Positions 1-6,544 of a stretch of 12,852 bases of DNA are shown one piece after another. The notes under the pieces are model-generated. The model worked only from the letters and a program-made list of their open reading frames with translations. It was not told the origin of the DNA and searched no databases. Origin of the DNA: Pseudomonadota bacterium (GTDB lineage: Bacteria > Pseudomonadota > Gammaproteobacteria > Xanthomonadales > Rhodanobacteraceae); NCBI GenBank assembly GCA_021777635.1, contig JAJYDI010000043.1:1-12852 (forward strand), read 5' to 3'. Both the position numbers and the translations under genes were made by a program. How positions within the stretch are numbered: position 1 is the stretch's first letter; every line of letters begins with the position of its first letter.

Positions 1-989
1 TGTTCCAGGTGATCCGGCAGGGCAAGGCCGGCATGGTCGCGGCCAGCCTGGCGCTGGCATCGTTCCAGCGCCGGCTCGCCGAGCGATTCGGGATCGAACC
101 AGGCGCGGAAATGAAGGCCGCGATGGCCGGTGCCGACGCGCGCGGCCTGCCGCTGTGGCTGATTGATCGCGACGTCGGCGCGACGCTCAAGCGCGCCTGG
201 CGCGGCGTCGGCCTGCGCGAGCGCTTCACCATCCTGGGCAGTCTTGGCGCCAGCCTGTTCGAGGATGACGCGGTCGCGGAAACCGAAATCGAGAAGCTCA
301 AGCAGGGCGACCTGCTGCAGGATGCCTTCCGCGAGTTCGCGCGCGATTCCGCGCCGCTTTTTCACAGCCTGATCGAGGAGCGCGACGCCTACATGGCAGC
401 CCGGCTGCAGCAGGAGGCGCGCTATGCGCCGGCGGTGCGGCGGGTGCTGGTGGTGATCGGCGCCGGCCATCTGCATGGCCTGGCCGGGCGGCTTTCCGGC
501 GATGACGTCGACCCCGATGCCACGGTGACGGAGCTGCAGCGGATTCCGCCGGCGGCACGTTGGCCGAAGTGGCTCGCCGTCGGCCTGGTGCTGGCCGTGT
601 TCGCGCTGATCGCGTTCGCATTTCACCGCAACACCGCGCTCGGCACCGCGGCGTTGCGTGACTGGATCGTGTTCACCGGCGGTTTCGCCGCGCTGGGGGC
701 CGTGCTTGCCGGCGGTCATCCACTGAGCGTGCTGGCCGCTTTCGTCAGCGCGCCGCTGAAACCGTTCCGCCCCGGCGTGCCGTCGGGCGCCTTTGCCGGC
801 ATGGCCGAGGTGCTGGCGCGGCGTCCACGTGTGGCCGACTTCGAGGCACTCAAGCACCAGTTGGCGCACTGGACCGGCTGGTGGCGCAATCGCGTGGCGC
901 GCACCCTGCTGATATTCATGCTGGTCAATCTCGGCACGATCGTCGGCGAATATCTAGCCGGCTACCACATCCTCAAGGCGCTGCTGTGA
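1..989 (+). CDS. TraB/PrgY-family membrane protein, 3' part (5' end outside window)
   Basis: The reading frame is open from the first base, the first whole codon being TTC at 3-5, so the gene begins upstream. The GTG at 9 is only an internal codon. The visible 328 residues carry hallmarks of the TraB/PrgY family: a PGAEM motif, then LIDRDVGATLKRAW, and the late VVIGAGHLHGLAGRL block at about residues 150-165. After this cytosolic-looking domain come hydrophobic stretches at about residues 190-208, 223-250 and 300-325, separated by short polar loops, so the C-terminus is membrane-anchored. PrgY of Enterococcus limits pheromone activity, but bacterial chromosomal members are mostly uncharacterised and I do not assign a substrate. 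The stop is followed within 7 bases by the DUF349 gene, suggesting co-transcription. Family membership is fairly sure; function is unknown. Confidence 0.8.
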   Translation, partial: FQVIRQGKAGMVAASLALASFQRRLAERFGIEPGAEMKAAMAGADARGLPLWLIDRDVGATLKRAWRGVGLRERFTILGSLGASLFEDDAVAETEIEKLKQGDLLQDAFREFARDSAPLFHSLIEERDAYMAARLQQEARYAPAVRRVLVVIGAGHLHGLAGRLSGDDVDPDATVTELQRIPPAARWPKWLAVGLVLAVFALIAFAFHRNTALGTAALRDWIVFTGGFAALGAVLAGGHPLSVLAAFVSAPLKPFRPGVPSGAFAGMAEVLARRPRVADFEALKHQLAHWTGWWRNRVARTLLIFMLVNLGTIVGEYLAGYHILKALL

Positions 990-996
990 GGTGGGC
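988..996 (+). promoter_or_regulatory. Ribosome binding site that decides the DUF349 gene start
   Basis: GAGGTGGG lies just after and partly within the TraB stop codon. Its GAGG core sits 5 bases before the ATG at 997. The in-frame GTG at 991 lies inside this Shine-Dalgarno sequence, so ATG 997 is the more likely start. Overlap of the site with the TraB stop suggests translational coupling. Confidence 0.6.
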
Positions 997-3543
997 ATGA
1001 GACTCGCGCGCTGGCTGTTTCCGCCCCCGTGGGCGCATCGCGATGCGGCGATCCGCCTGCGCACGGTCCGCACGGCGAGCGCCGCGGTGCTGGGGGCGCA
1101 ACTGCCACGACTGGCGCGTGAAGACCCGGACCCCGAGGTACGGCGCGCAGCGCTCGAGCGGTTGCCTGATCTCGGCCTGATGCAGGAGCGGGCGCACGAT
1201 GACCCCGACCCCGCGCTGCGCGAGCGCGCATGGGGCCTGTACCTCGATCTGCTCAATGGGCGCCACGGCGCAGCGCCGCCACTGGCTGCGCGACTGCGCT
1301 TGCTGACGGCGATCGACGACGCCACCGCGCTGGAGCGCGTCGCTCGTGATGGCGTCGAGCCGGATTTGCGCAGCGCGGCGCTGGCACGCTGCACGCGTGC
1401 AGCCTTCCTGGCCGAGCGCGCGCTGCAGGATCCCGACGCAGCATTGCGGCTGGCGGCGCTTGCGCGCATCGAGGATCCCGATCAGTTGCAGCGCCTGGCC
1501 GAACGTGCGCGACGCCAGGACAGGCGGGTGCAGCGCGCGGCACTCGAACGCCTGCAGGCGCTGCGGTTGCAAGCAGGCGATCCGGCGCTCCATGCGCGGC
1601 GGGCGCTGGAGGCTTGTCTGATGCTGGAGCGAGCAGCGGTCATGGCGACCCCGGTACCGGCCGTCCTGGATGGGGCGGACAAGGCATGGGAGTCGATCGA
1701 CGACGCGGCGCGCTCGCCCTTGCGGGAGCGCTATCGGCGTGCCCGCGGCGTGCTCACTGCGACGCTGCCCGAGGTGCGCGCCGAGCGCGAATGCCTGCGT
1801 GCCCTCGAGCGGCGATTGGACGCGATGGGTGCGACCACCACGGCCACGGAAATCGACGCGCTGCTGCAAGACAGTCACGCCTTTTTGGCGGCGCCCGGCC
1901 AGCTCGAGCCCGAGCGCGAGGCATTGGCTGCGCGGCTGACGACACTGACCTGCCGCGTCGCCGCCGATGCGGTGACCCAGGTGGCGCGCGAGCCGGAGCC
2001 GGCGCATCCACGCGGCTCGGTCCCATCGCCCTCCCCCGCCGTGCAGGCGCTCGCGGCGCAAGCGCGCTTCGAGTCGCAACGGGCAGCCGGCGTCGCGCGA
2101 GCGCCTGCAGCGATGCCTGTCGCCGTGACCGCAGCCGCATCCATCGCCGCCGATGGCGAGGCACTGGCGGTTGCGCTCGAGGCTGCGCTTGCCGCGGGCG
2201 ACAGCCAGCGCATCGCGATGTCGCGCAGCATCGTCATGCAGCACGTGCAGGAAGGCCGCTTGCCGCGATTGCCTGCACGCCTGCGGCGGGCGATGGCCGA
2301 GGCCGACCGTCATGCGCACTGGCGGCAATGGGCCCAGCGCCAGCAGCGTGAGGCCCTCTACCGCGAGGCCGCCGGGTTGATCGGCAGCGGCCTGCATCCG
2401 GATGCATTGGCGACCCGAACCGCTGAATTGCGCGCGCGCTGGCGAGCGCTGGATGCCACCGAAAGCGCGCCCGCGGCCGGTGTCGACGCGATGCACCAGC
2501 AATTCGCCCGGCGCTTCCACAGGCTCTGCGCGCGCGCCTTGAGGCCGGCACGCGGCTACTTCGAGCAGCGTGATGCCTTGCGCCAACTGCGATCGCTGGA
2601 AATCGAGCAACTGCTTGCCCCGATCACTCCGCAAGCCGTCGCCAGCCTTGACGCCGATGGGATCCGCGCGCAGCGCCGGCAGCTGACGGCTGCGCTGCGC
2701 GGCCTGGCCGAGCTGGACCCTGCCGCCCGCCCCGCGCTGGCGAAACGGTTGAAGTCGGCCCTCGATGCAGTCGACGCGCAACGGACGGTGCTTGAAGAGC
2801 GCGCGGCGCAATCCTGGGCGACGCTGCGCGCCGAGGTCGAGACCGCCGCCGCGCTGGAGGATGCTGCCGCTGCGACCTCGCGAGTGCGTGCCTTGCTCGC
2901 GCGCCGCCGCCAGCTGCCCCGCGCGGCGCGCGGCAACGTCGACGCGGCGCGCATCGAATCCGCGGCCGTCCTGGCGTTCGCTCGCGCCGAGGCGGTGTCG
3001 GCCGAGCAGGCACTCGCCGCCGCCCGGCGGCAGACGGAGGCCGAGTGCCTGCTGGCAATGCTGACGTCGCTGGATCCGACGGACGCGGCGCGGCGGCGTG
3101 CGCTGCAACGCGACTGGATCGCGCTGGGTGCCGTCGACGCCTCGATCCAGCAACGCTGGCGCGATGCCGATCAGGAATGGCAGCGACGTGCTGCGTCCGC
3201 CTCCGCCATGGCGCGCTGGGATGCCTGGGCGGCGCGCATCGCCGCGGTCCACGACGGCGCCCCCGCAGCGCTTGCCGGGGATGCGCACCTGACGGCGCTC
3301 GTGGTCGAGATTGAAGAAATGGCCGGGTTGCCCGCCTCTGCGGAAGATGGCGGGCATCGCGAAGCCCTGCGCCTGCAGCGCCTGCGCGCAGCCCTCAGCG
3401 AAGGCCGGCGCGAAAGCGATGACGATCGCCTGCAGCGGCTGCTCGATACCTGGAGCGAGAAAGGCAGGAACAGCGACACGACGCAGCGATCGCGCTTTGC
3501 CCGTGCATTTTCCGTGCTGCGTGATCGCGCACGGCAAGCCTGA
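997..3543 (+). CDS. DUF349 domain-containing protein with HEAT-like N-terminal part
   Basis: This is an 848-residue soluble protein with no signal peptide or membrane segment, very rich in Ala, Arg, Leu and Gln, and probably almost wholly helical. The N-terminus (about residues 30-190) has repeated blocks of the type EDPDPEVRRAALERL, DDPDPALRERAW and QDPDAALRLAALARI, which resemble HEAT-like helical repeats. A Pro/Ala-rich linker follows at about 325-380. DUF349-like units with the pattern L-x3-W-x-A-L appear at about residues 475-510 (AELRARWRALDATES, then a Phe/Arg-rich helix) and about 703-735 (LQRDWIALGAVDAS), with a weaker one near 607. The extreme C-terminus has a further Trp-containing helix. 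The reaction or partner is not known to me. The gene follows the TraB-family gene by 7 bases, so the pair is likely one transcript. The family call rests on motif recall; an antisense frame of similar length was judged a GC-skew shadow. Confidence 0.7.
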   Translation: MRLARWLFPPPWAHRDAAIRLRTVRTASAAVLGAQLPRLAREDPDPEVRRAALERLPDLGLMQERAHDDPDPALRERAWGLYLDLLNGRHGAAPPLAARLRLLTAIDDATALERVARDGVEPDLRSAALARCTRAAFLAERALQDPDAALRLAALARIEDPDQLQRLAERARRQDRRVQRAALERLQALRLQAGDPALHARRALEACLMLERAAVMATPVPAVLDGADKAWESIDDAARSPLRERYRRARGVLTATLPEVRAERECLRALERRLDAMGATTTATEIDALLQDSHAFLAAPGQLEPEREALAARLTTLTCRVAADAVTQVAREPEPAHPRGSVPSPSPAVQALAAQARFESQRAAGVARAPAAMPVAVTAAASIAADGEALAVALEAALAAGDSQRIAMSRSIVMQHVQEGRLPRLPARLRRAMAEADRHAHWRQWAQRQQREALYREAAGLIGSGLHPDALATRTAELRARWRALDATESAPAAGVDAMHQQFARRFHRLCARALRPARGYFEQRDALRQLRSLEIEQLLAPITPQAVASLDADGIRAQRRQLTAALRGLAELDPAARPALAKRLKSALDAVDAQRTVLEERAAQSWATLRAEVETAAALEDAAAATSRVRALLARRRQLPRAARGNVDAARIESAAVLAFARAEAVSAEQALAAARRQTEAECLLAMLTSLDPTDAARRRALQRDWIALGAVDASIQQRWRDADQEWQRRAASASAMARWDAWAARIAAVHDGAPAALAGDAHLTALVVEIEEMAGLPASAEDGGHREALRLQRLRAALSEGRRESDDDRLQRLLDTWSEKGRNSDTTQRSRFARAFSVLRDRARQA

Positions 3544-3660
3544 GCGCGAGGCCGGGCCGCACGTTCCGGCAACGACGTCGCGCCTTGCGCGTTCCTCGCC
3601 AGCGGATTCGGCAGCTGCCGATTCGATGGCGACGGGTCGATCGCGCGCTCGATTCCTCTG
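3544..3660. other. Intergenic stretch upstream of the attenuated promoter
   Basis: These 117 bases separate the DUF349 stop from the -35 box. I see no supported gene here. A small hairpin (CGCGC-CTT-GCGCG, 3579-3591) is not followed by a T run, so it is a poor intrinsic terminator. A 12-bp palindrome lies at 3609-3620. Confidence 0.6.
3609..3620. promoter_or_regulatory. Perfect 12-bp palindrome, possible operator
   Basis: CGGCAGCTGCCG is a perfect inverted repeat, flanked by GATTCG at 3605-3610 and again at 3620-3625. Its 3' end is 40 bases upstream of the -35 box, where activators or repressors often bind. No regulator is recognisable from it, and short palindromes arise readily in GC-rich DNA, so a role is only a suggestion. 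Confidence 0.25.
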
Positions 3661-3689
3661 TTGACAAGATGGCGAGCCTTGAGTACGGT
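3661..3689 (+). promoter_or_regulatory. Sigma-70 type promoter of the leu-ilv operon
   Basis: TTGACA (3661-3666) is a perfect -35 box. After a 17-base spacer comes TACGGT (3684-3689), which keeps the most conserved T, A and final T of the -10 box. It precedes a leader peptide and attenuator, exactly where the operon promoter is expected. Transcription should begin about 6-7 bases beyond the -10 box, at roughly 3693-3696, which is at or next to the leader ATG at 3696. Confidence 0.65.
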
Positions 3690-3695
3690 CGAGCC

Positions 3696-3836
3696 ATGTC
3701 TGCGCAATTCGCCCCCGCTGCTCCTGCCCGCACCGGCCTCGTCGCCGGGGCGCTGCAGCGTGCGGATTCGCGTCTTCCCGCGGCAAACCTGATTCTTCTT
3801 GCGGTCCTTCTTATTACCCACGGAGGTGCGGGATAA
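3696..3836 (+). CDS. Leader peptide of the leu-ilv operon (attenuation sensor)
   Basis: This is a 46-residue peptide whose translation, not product, is likely what matters. Residues 31-41 read NLILLAVLLIT and are followed by HGGAG and a TAA stop. That block has 5 Leu, 2 Ile and 1 Val codons in a row of ten, the signature of leader peptides controlling ilv and leu operons in proteobacteria. Four of the five Leu codons are CTT and both Ile codons are ATT, codons that are scarce in the GC-rich structural genes here. The ATG at 3696 was chosen because the predicted promoter lies immediately upstream; an in-frame ATG at 3669 falls inside the promoter spacer. No good Shine-Dalgarno precedes 3696, which fits leaderless translation. 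The stop codon lies 35 bases before the terminator stem, the normal attenuator layout. A stalled ribosome at codons 32-40 should favour antitermination. Confidence 0.85.
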   Translation: MSAQFAPAAPARTGLVAGALQRADSRLPAANLILLAVLLITHGGAG

Positions 3837-3896
3837 GGGCGCGCGTCTAGAAACCGGACGAACAACCAAAACCCCGCACCCTCACCGGATGCGGGG
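3727..3896 (+). promoter_or_regulatory. Attenuator with mutually exclusive RNA helices
   Basis: Four RNA segments can be read directly. Segment 1 is CCCGCACC at 3727-3734. Segment 2 is GGTGCGGG at 3825-3832. Segment 3 is CCCGCACC again at 3873-3880. Segment 4 is TGCGGGG at 3890-3896. Segment 2 is a perfect 8-base complement of both segment 1 and segment 3, and the 2:3 helix can gain two further pairs past a bulged C. Segment 3 is also the 5' arm of the terminator with segment 4. Helix 2:3 (antiterminator) and helix 3:4 (terminator) therefore exclude each other. Segment 2 covers the last leader codons, so a ribosome that reaches the stop codon masks it and allows termination. A ribosome stalled on the upstream Leu/Ile/Val codons leaves it free. 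Confidence 0.75.
3822..3828 (+). promoter_or_regulatory. Shine-Dalgarno-like GGAGGTG inside the leader coding region
   Basis: GGAGGTG matches seven bases of the anti-Shine-Dalgarno complement, but no ATG, GTG or TTG follows at usable distance before the terminator. It overlaps the antiterminator arm (3825-3832). It may slow a ribosome as it approaches the leader stop, or it may simply result from the GGA-GGT codons. Confidence 0.3.
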
Positions 3897-3905
3897 TTTT
3901 TTTTT
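3868..3905 (+). terminator. Intrinsic terminator (attenuator) before leuA
   Basis: CCCCGCA (3872-3878) pairs with TGCGGGG (3890-3896). The stem extends by four A-T pairs (3868-3871 with 3897-3900), and nine T residues run from 3897 to 3905. A bulged A would allow two further C-G pairs inside the loop. It lies between the leader stop and leuA, so it must be bypassed for operon expression; it is not the end of the upstream gene. Confidence 0.92.
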
Positions 3906-3951
3906 CGCCCTCTTTCGCACACGCCCGGCACCCGCGCACAGCGGAGCAGCC

Positions 3952-5601
3952 ATGAGCACGGCATCATTTCTCCATGCAGGTCACGGCAGCGCGAACGAAG
4001 CGGGCGCCGCGCCCGGTCGCGTGCTGATCTTCGACACCACGCTGCGCGATGGCGAGCAGGCGCCGGGTTGCAGCATGACGCGCACGCAGAAGCTGCGCTT
4101 GGCGCGCATCCTCGATGAACTCGGCGTCGACATCATCGAGGCCGGATTTCCCGCAGCCTCGGATGAGGATGCCGCGGCCGTGTCCGCGGTCGCCGCCGCG
4201 GCGCACCGCGCGCGCATCTGCGCGCTGGCGCGCTGCCATGAATCCGACATCGCGGCCGCCGCCAGAGCCGTGGAGGCGGCGGCGCAGGCGCGCATCCACG
4301 TATTCATCGCCACCAGCCCGATCCACCGCGAGCACAAGCTGCGCATGAGCCGCGCGCAGGTTCTGGACATCGCGGTTGCCGGCGTGCGCCGCGCGCGCGC
4401 GCTGTGCGACGACGTCGAGTTCTCGGCCGAGGACGCGCTGCGTACCGAGCCGGAATTCCTGGTCGAGGTCTTTGGCGCGGTAATTGCCGCCGGCGCGCGC
4501 ACCATCAACGTGCCCGACACGGTGGGCTACACAACCCCCGCCGAGATCGCGGCGCTCTTTGCGCGCCTGCGTCGCGAGATCGCCGGCATCGAGCGCGCGG
4601 TGCTCAGCACGCACTGCCACGACGACCTGGGCATGGGCGTGGCCAACAGCCTGGCCGCAGCCGAAGCAGGCGCGCGCCAGATCGAGTGCACCCTGAACGG
4701 CATCGGCGAGCGCGCGGGCAACGCCGCGCTCGAGGAAGTGGTGATGGCGCTGCGCACGCGCGCCGACCGTTTCGCGCTGGGCACCGCGATCGACAGCACG
4801 CGCCTGTACGCGGCATCGCGCGCGCTGAGCGGCATGCTCGGCCTCGAGGTGGCTCGCAACAAGGCGATCGTCGGCGACAACGCGTTCGCCCACGAAGCCG
4901 GCATCCACCAGCACGGAATGCTCGCCAATCGCGCGACCTACGAAATCATGCGCCCCGAGGATGTCGGCTTCCCGCATACGCGACTGGTGCTGGGCCGCCA
5001 CAGCGGCCGCCACGCCTTGCACGAGCGCATCGCGACGCTGGGATTGAGCGTGAGCACGGAACGCTTCGAGGCGCTTTTCGCCGAGTTCAAGGCGCTGGCC
5101 GAGAGCAAGCGCGAAGTGCTCGATGCGGATATCGAGGCGCTGGTGCTGGGCGCCACCGTGCACTCCCGCGGGCCGTGGACTCTGGCGGCGATGCACGTGG
5201 GTACCTACGTCGGCGGCGCTTCGATCGCTTCGCTGCATCTGCGCCACAGCGATGGCCGCAGCGCGCGCGAAACCGCCACCGGCAGCGGGCCGGTGCACGC
5301 GACCACGACGGCCCTGGTGCGCGCCTCCGGGCTCGACCTCGAAATCGTCGAGCTGCATGTGCGCAGCATCGGCTTCGGCGCCGCCGCGCAGGGCGAGGCG
5401 GTGCTGCGTGTGCAGCACGACACGCAGGAACTGCGCGGTCGCGGCACCAGCACCGACATCGTCGAGGCCGCCGCGCTGGCGATCCTTGAGGTCATCAATC
5501 GCATCGAACGCACGCATCCGCGCCCCGCGACCCTCCCTTCAACCGACCGCAACGGGAATCTGGCTCATGACGATCTCGACCAGCACGTATCTGTGGCATG
5601 A
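3952..5601 (+). CDS. leuA: 2-isopropylmalate synthase
   Basis: It condenses 2-ketoisovalerate with acetyl-CoA, the committed step of leucine synthesis, in the cytosol. The 549-residue protein has the HMGL-like TIM barrel first. DTTLRDGEQAPG at 28-39 includes the likely metal ligand Asp33. STHCHDDLGMGVANS has His221 and His223, and NGIGERAGN has Asn257; these complete the family's Asp-His-His-Asn metal site. The C-terminal part (about 390-520, ending GRGTSTDIVEAAALAIL) is the LeuA allosteric domain, so leucine feedback is expected. It is somewhat longer than E. coli LeuA (about 523), with a roughly 17-residue N-terminal extension and a polar C-terminal tail. ATG 3952 is preceded by GGAG at 3943-3946; the open frame upstream runs through the terminator and is not coding. 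It is the first structural gene after the attenuator. Its last 35 bases overlap ilvE. Confidence 0.97.
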   Translation: MSTASFLHAGHGSANEAGAAPGRVLIFDTTLRDGEQAPGCSMTRTQKLRLARILDELGVDIIEAGFPAASDEDAAAVSAVAAAAHRARICALARCHESDIAAAARAVEAAAQARIHVFIATSPIHREHKLRMSRAQVLDIAVAGVRRARALCDDVEFSAEDALRTEPEFLVEVFGAVIAAGARTINVPDTVGYTTPAEIAALFARLRREIAGIERAVLSTHCHDDLGMGVANSLAAAEAGARQIECTLNGIGERAGNAALEEVVMALRTRADRFALGTAIDSTRLYAASRALSGMLGLEVARNKAIVGDNAFAHEAGIHQHGMLANRATYEIMRPEDVGFPHTRLVLGRHSGRHALHERIATLGLSVSTERFEALFAEFKALAESKREVLDADIEALVLGATVHSRGPWTLAAMHVGTYVGGASIASLHLRHSDGRSARETATGSGPVHATTTALVRASGLDLEIVELHVRSIGFGAAAQGEAVLRVQHDTQELRGRGTSTDIVEAAALAILEVINRIERTHPRPATLPSTDRNGNLAHDDLDQHVSVA

Positions 5602-6544
5602 CGGCCGCATCAAGCCGTGGCAGGAGGCGACGGTCCACGTCGGCGCCCACGTGCTGCATTACGGCTCCTCGGTGTTCGAGGGCGAGCGCGTGTACGCCAC
5701 GCCGCAAGGGCCGCGGTATTTCCGCCTGGCCGAGCACACCGCGCGCCTGTTTCGTTCGGCACGGATCCATGACCTGGAAATCCGCCACACGCCGGACGAG
5801 ATCGACCAGGCCTGCGCCGACGTGGTCCTCGCCAACGGCCTGGACAGCGCTTACGTGAGGCCGCTGGCGTATCGTTCGGGGTTCACCTTCAGCCTCGCCC
5901 CGGACGCCAGCGTCCCGGTCGAGCTGGCGATCATGGCGGTGGCCTGGGGCAACCTGCATGGCGCCGCTGCCGTGCGCGACGGCATCGACGTCTGTGTCTC
6001 CTCCTGGCACCGGCCCGCGCCCAACACCCTGCCCTGTGGCGCCAAGGCCGGCGGCAACTATCTTTCCAGTCAGTTGATCGCCCAGGAAGCCCGGCGCGGC
6101 GGTTACGCCGAAGGCATCGCGCTGGGGACCGACGGCTTGCTCAGCGAGGGTGCCGGCGAGAATCTCTTTCTGGTGCAGCGCGGCCGGCTATACACGCCGC
6201 CGGTGGCCGCCGGCATTCTCGCCGGCATCACCCGCGACAGCGTGCTGACACTGGCGGCCGACCTCGGCATCGACGTGGTCGAGTGCGATCTGCCGCGTGA
6301 GCTGCTCTACGTCGCCGACGAGGTGTTCCTGACCGGCACCGCAGCCGAGATCACGCCGGTGCGCTCGGTTGACCGCAAGACGGTCGGCAACGGCATCCCC
6401 GGGCCGGTCACGCGCGCGCTGCAGGATGCCTTCTTCGGCCTGTTCGATGGCCGCCACGCCGACCGCCACGGCTGGTTGACGCCGCTGCGGGCGGCCGCGG
6501 CGCATCCTCCGCATCGCGCCGCCGCGTCGCTGGAGGTGGCCTGA
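5567..6544 (+). CDS. ilvE: Branched-chain amino acid aminotransferase
   Basis: This PLP enzyme (fold type IV) transaminates the 2-keto acids of Leu, Ile and Val with glutamate. The 325-residue protein tracks E. coli IlvE closely: [13 protein letters not shown] near the N-terminus, [11 protein letters not shown] with the PLP-binding Lys at residue 160, SEGAGENLF with Glu194, and [16 protein letters not shown], then a [15 protein letters not shown] block. The last ~20 residues are an Ala-rich tail not expected in E. coli IlvE (309 aa). The start is ATG 5567, with GGGA at 5554-5557, because homology begins immediately ([13 protein letters not shown]). This places it inside the end of leuA in another frame, a 35-base overlap that is larger than elsewhere in the operon. 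Its stop overlaps leuC by one base. Placing the shared final step second in the operon fits a pathway-wide unit. Confidence 0.97.
   Translation: MTISTSTYLWHDGRIKPWQEATVHVGAHVLHYGSSVFEGERVYATPQGPRYFRLAEHTARLFRSARIHDLEIRHTPDEIDQACADVVLANGLDSAYVRPLAYRSGFTFSLAPDASVPVELAIMAVAWGNLHGAAAVRDGIDVCVSSWHRPAPNTLPCGAKAGGNYLSSQLIAQEARRGGYAEGIALGTDGLLSEGAGENLFLVQRGRLYTPPVAAGILAGITRDSVLTLAADLGIDVVECDLPRELLYVADEVFLTGTAAEITPVRSVDRKTVGNGIPGPVTRALQDAFFGLFDGRHADRHGWLTPLRAAAAHPPHRAAASLEVA

Noticed and set aside
3579..3591. Small hairpin after the DUF349 gene as its terminator
   Set aside because: It has only five base pairs with a three-base loop and no T run after it. I therefore cannot say where the upstream transcript ends.
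3585..3695. Longer version of the leader peptide starting at ATG 3585 or 3669
   Set aside because: These starts are upstream of or inside the predicted promoter, so they would not be on the main transcript. The extra residues are Arg-rich and unlike known leaders.
973..3786. A 937-codon open frame on the - strand opposite the DUF349 gene
   Set aside because: Its product is an Arg/Gln/His-rich sequence without recognisable domains, and it would run into the promoter and leader region. The + strand frame has a ribosome site, family motifs and correct operon spacing. Long antisense frames are expected in DNA with strong G/C at third positions.
3799..3951. In-frame upstream extension of leuA
   Set aside because: It would translate through the intrinsic terminator and its T run. 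LeuA homology begins only after ATG 3952, which has its own ribosome site.
5598..5858. Alternative frame starting at ATG 5598, overlapping the leuA stop as ATGA
   Set aside because: The position looks like classic stop-start coupling, but the product is Arg/Thr/Ser-rich without homology, while the ilvE frame from 5567 matches the family throughout.
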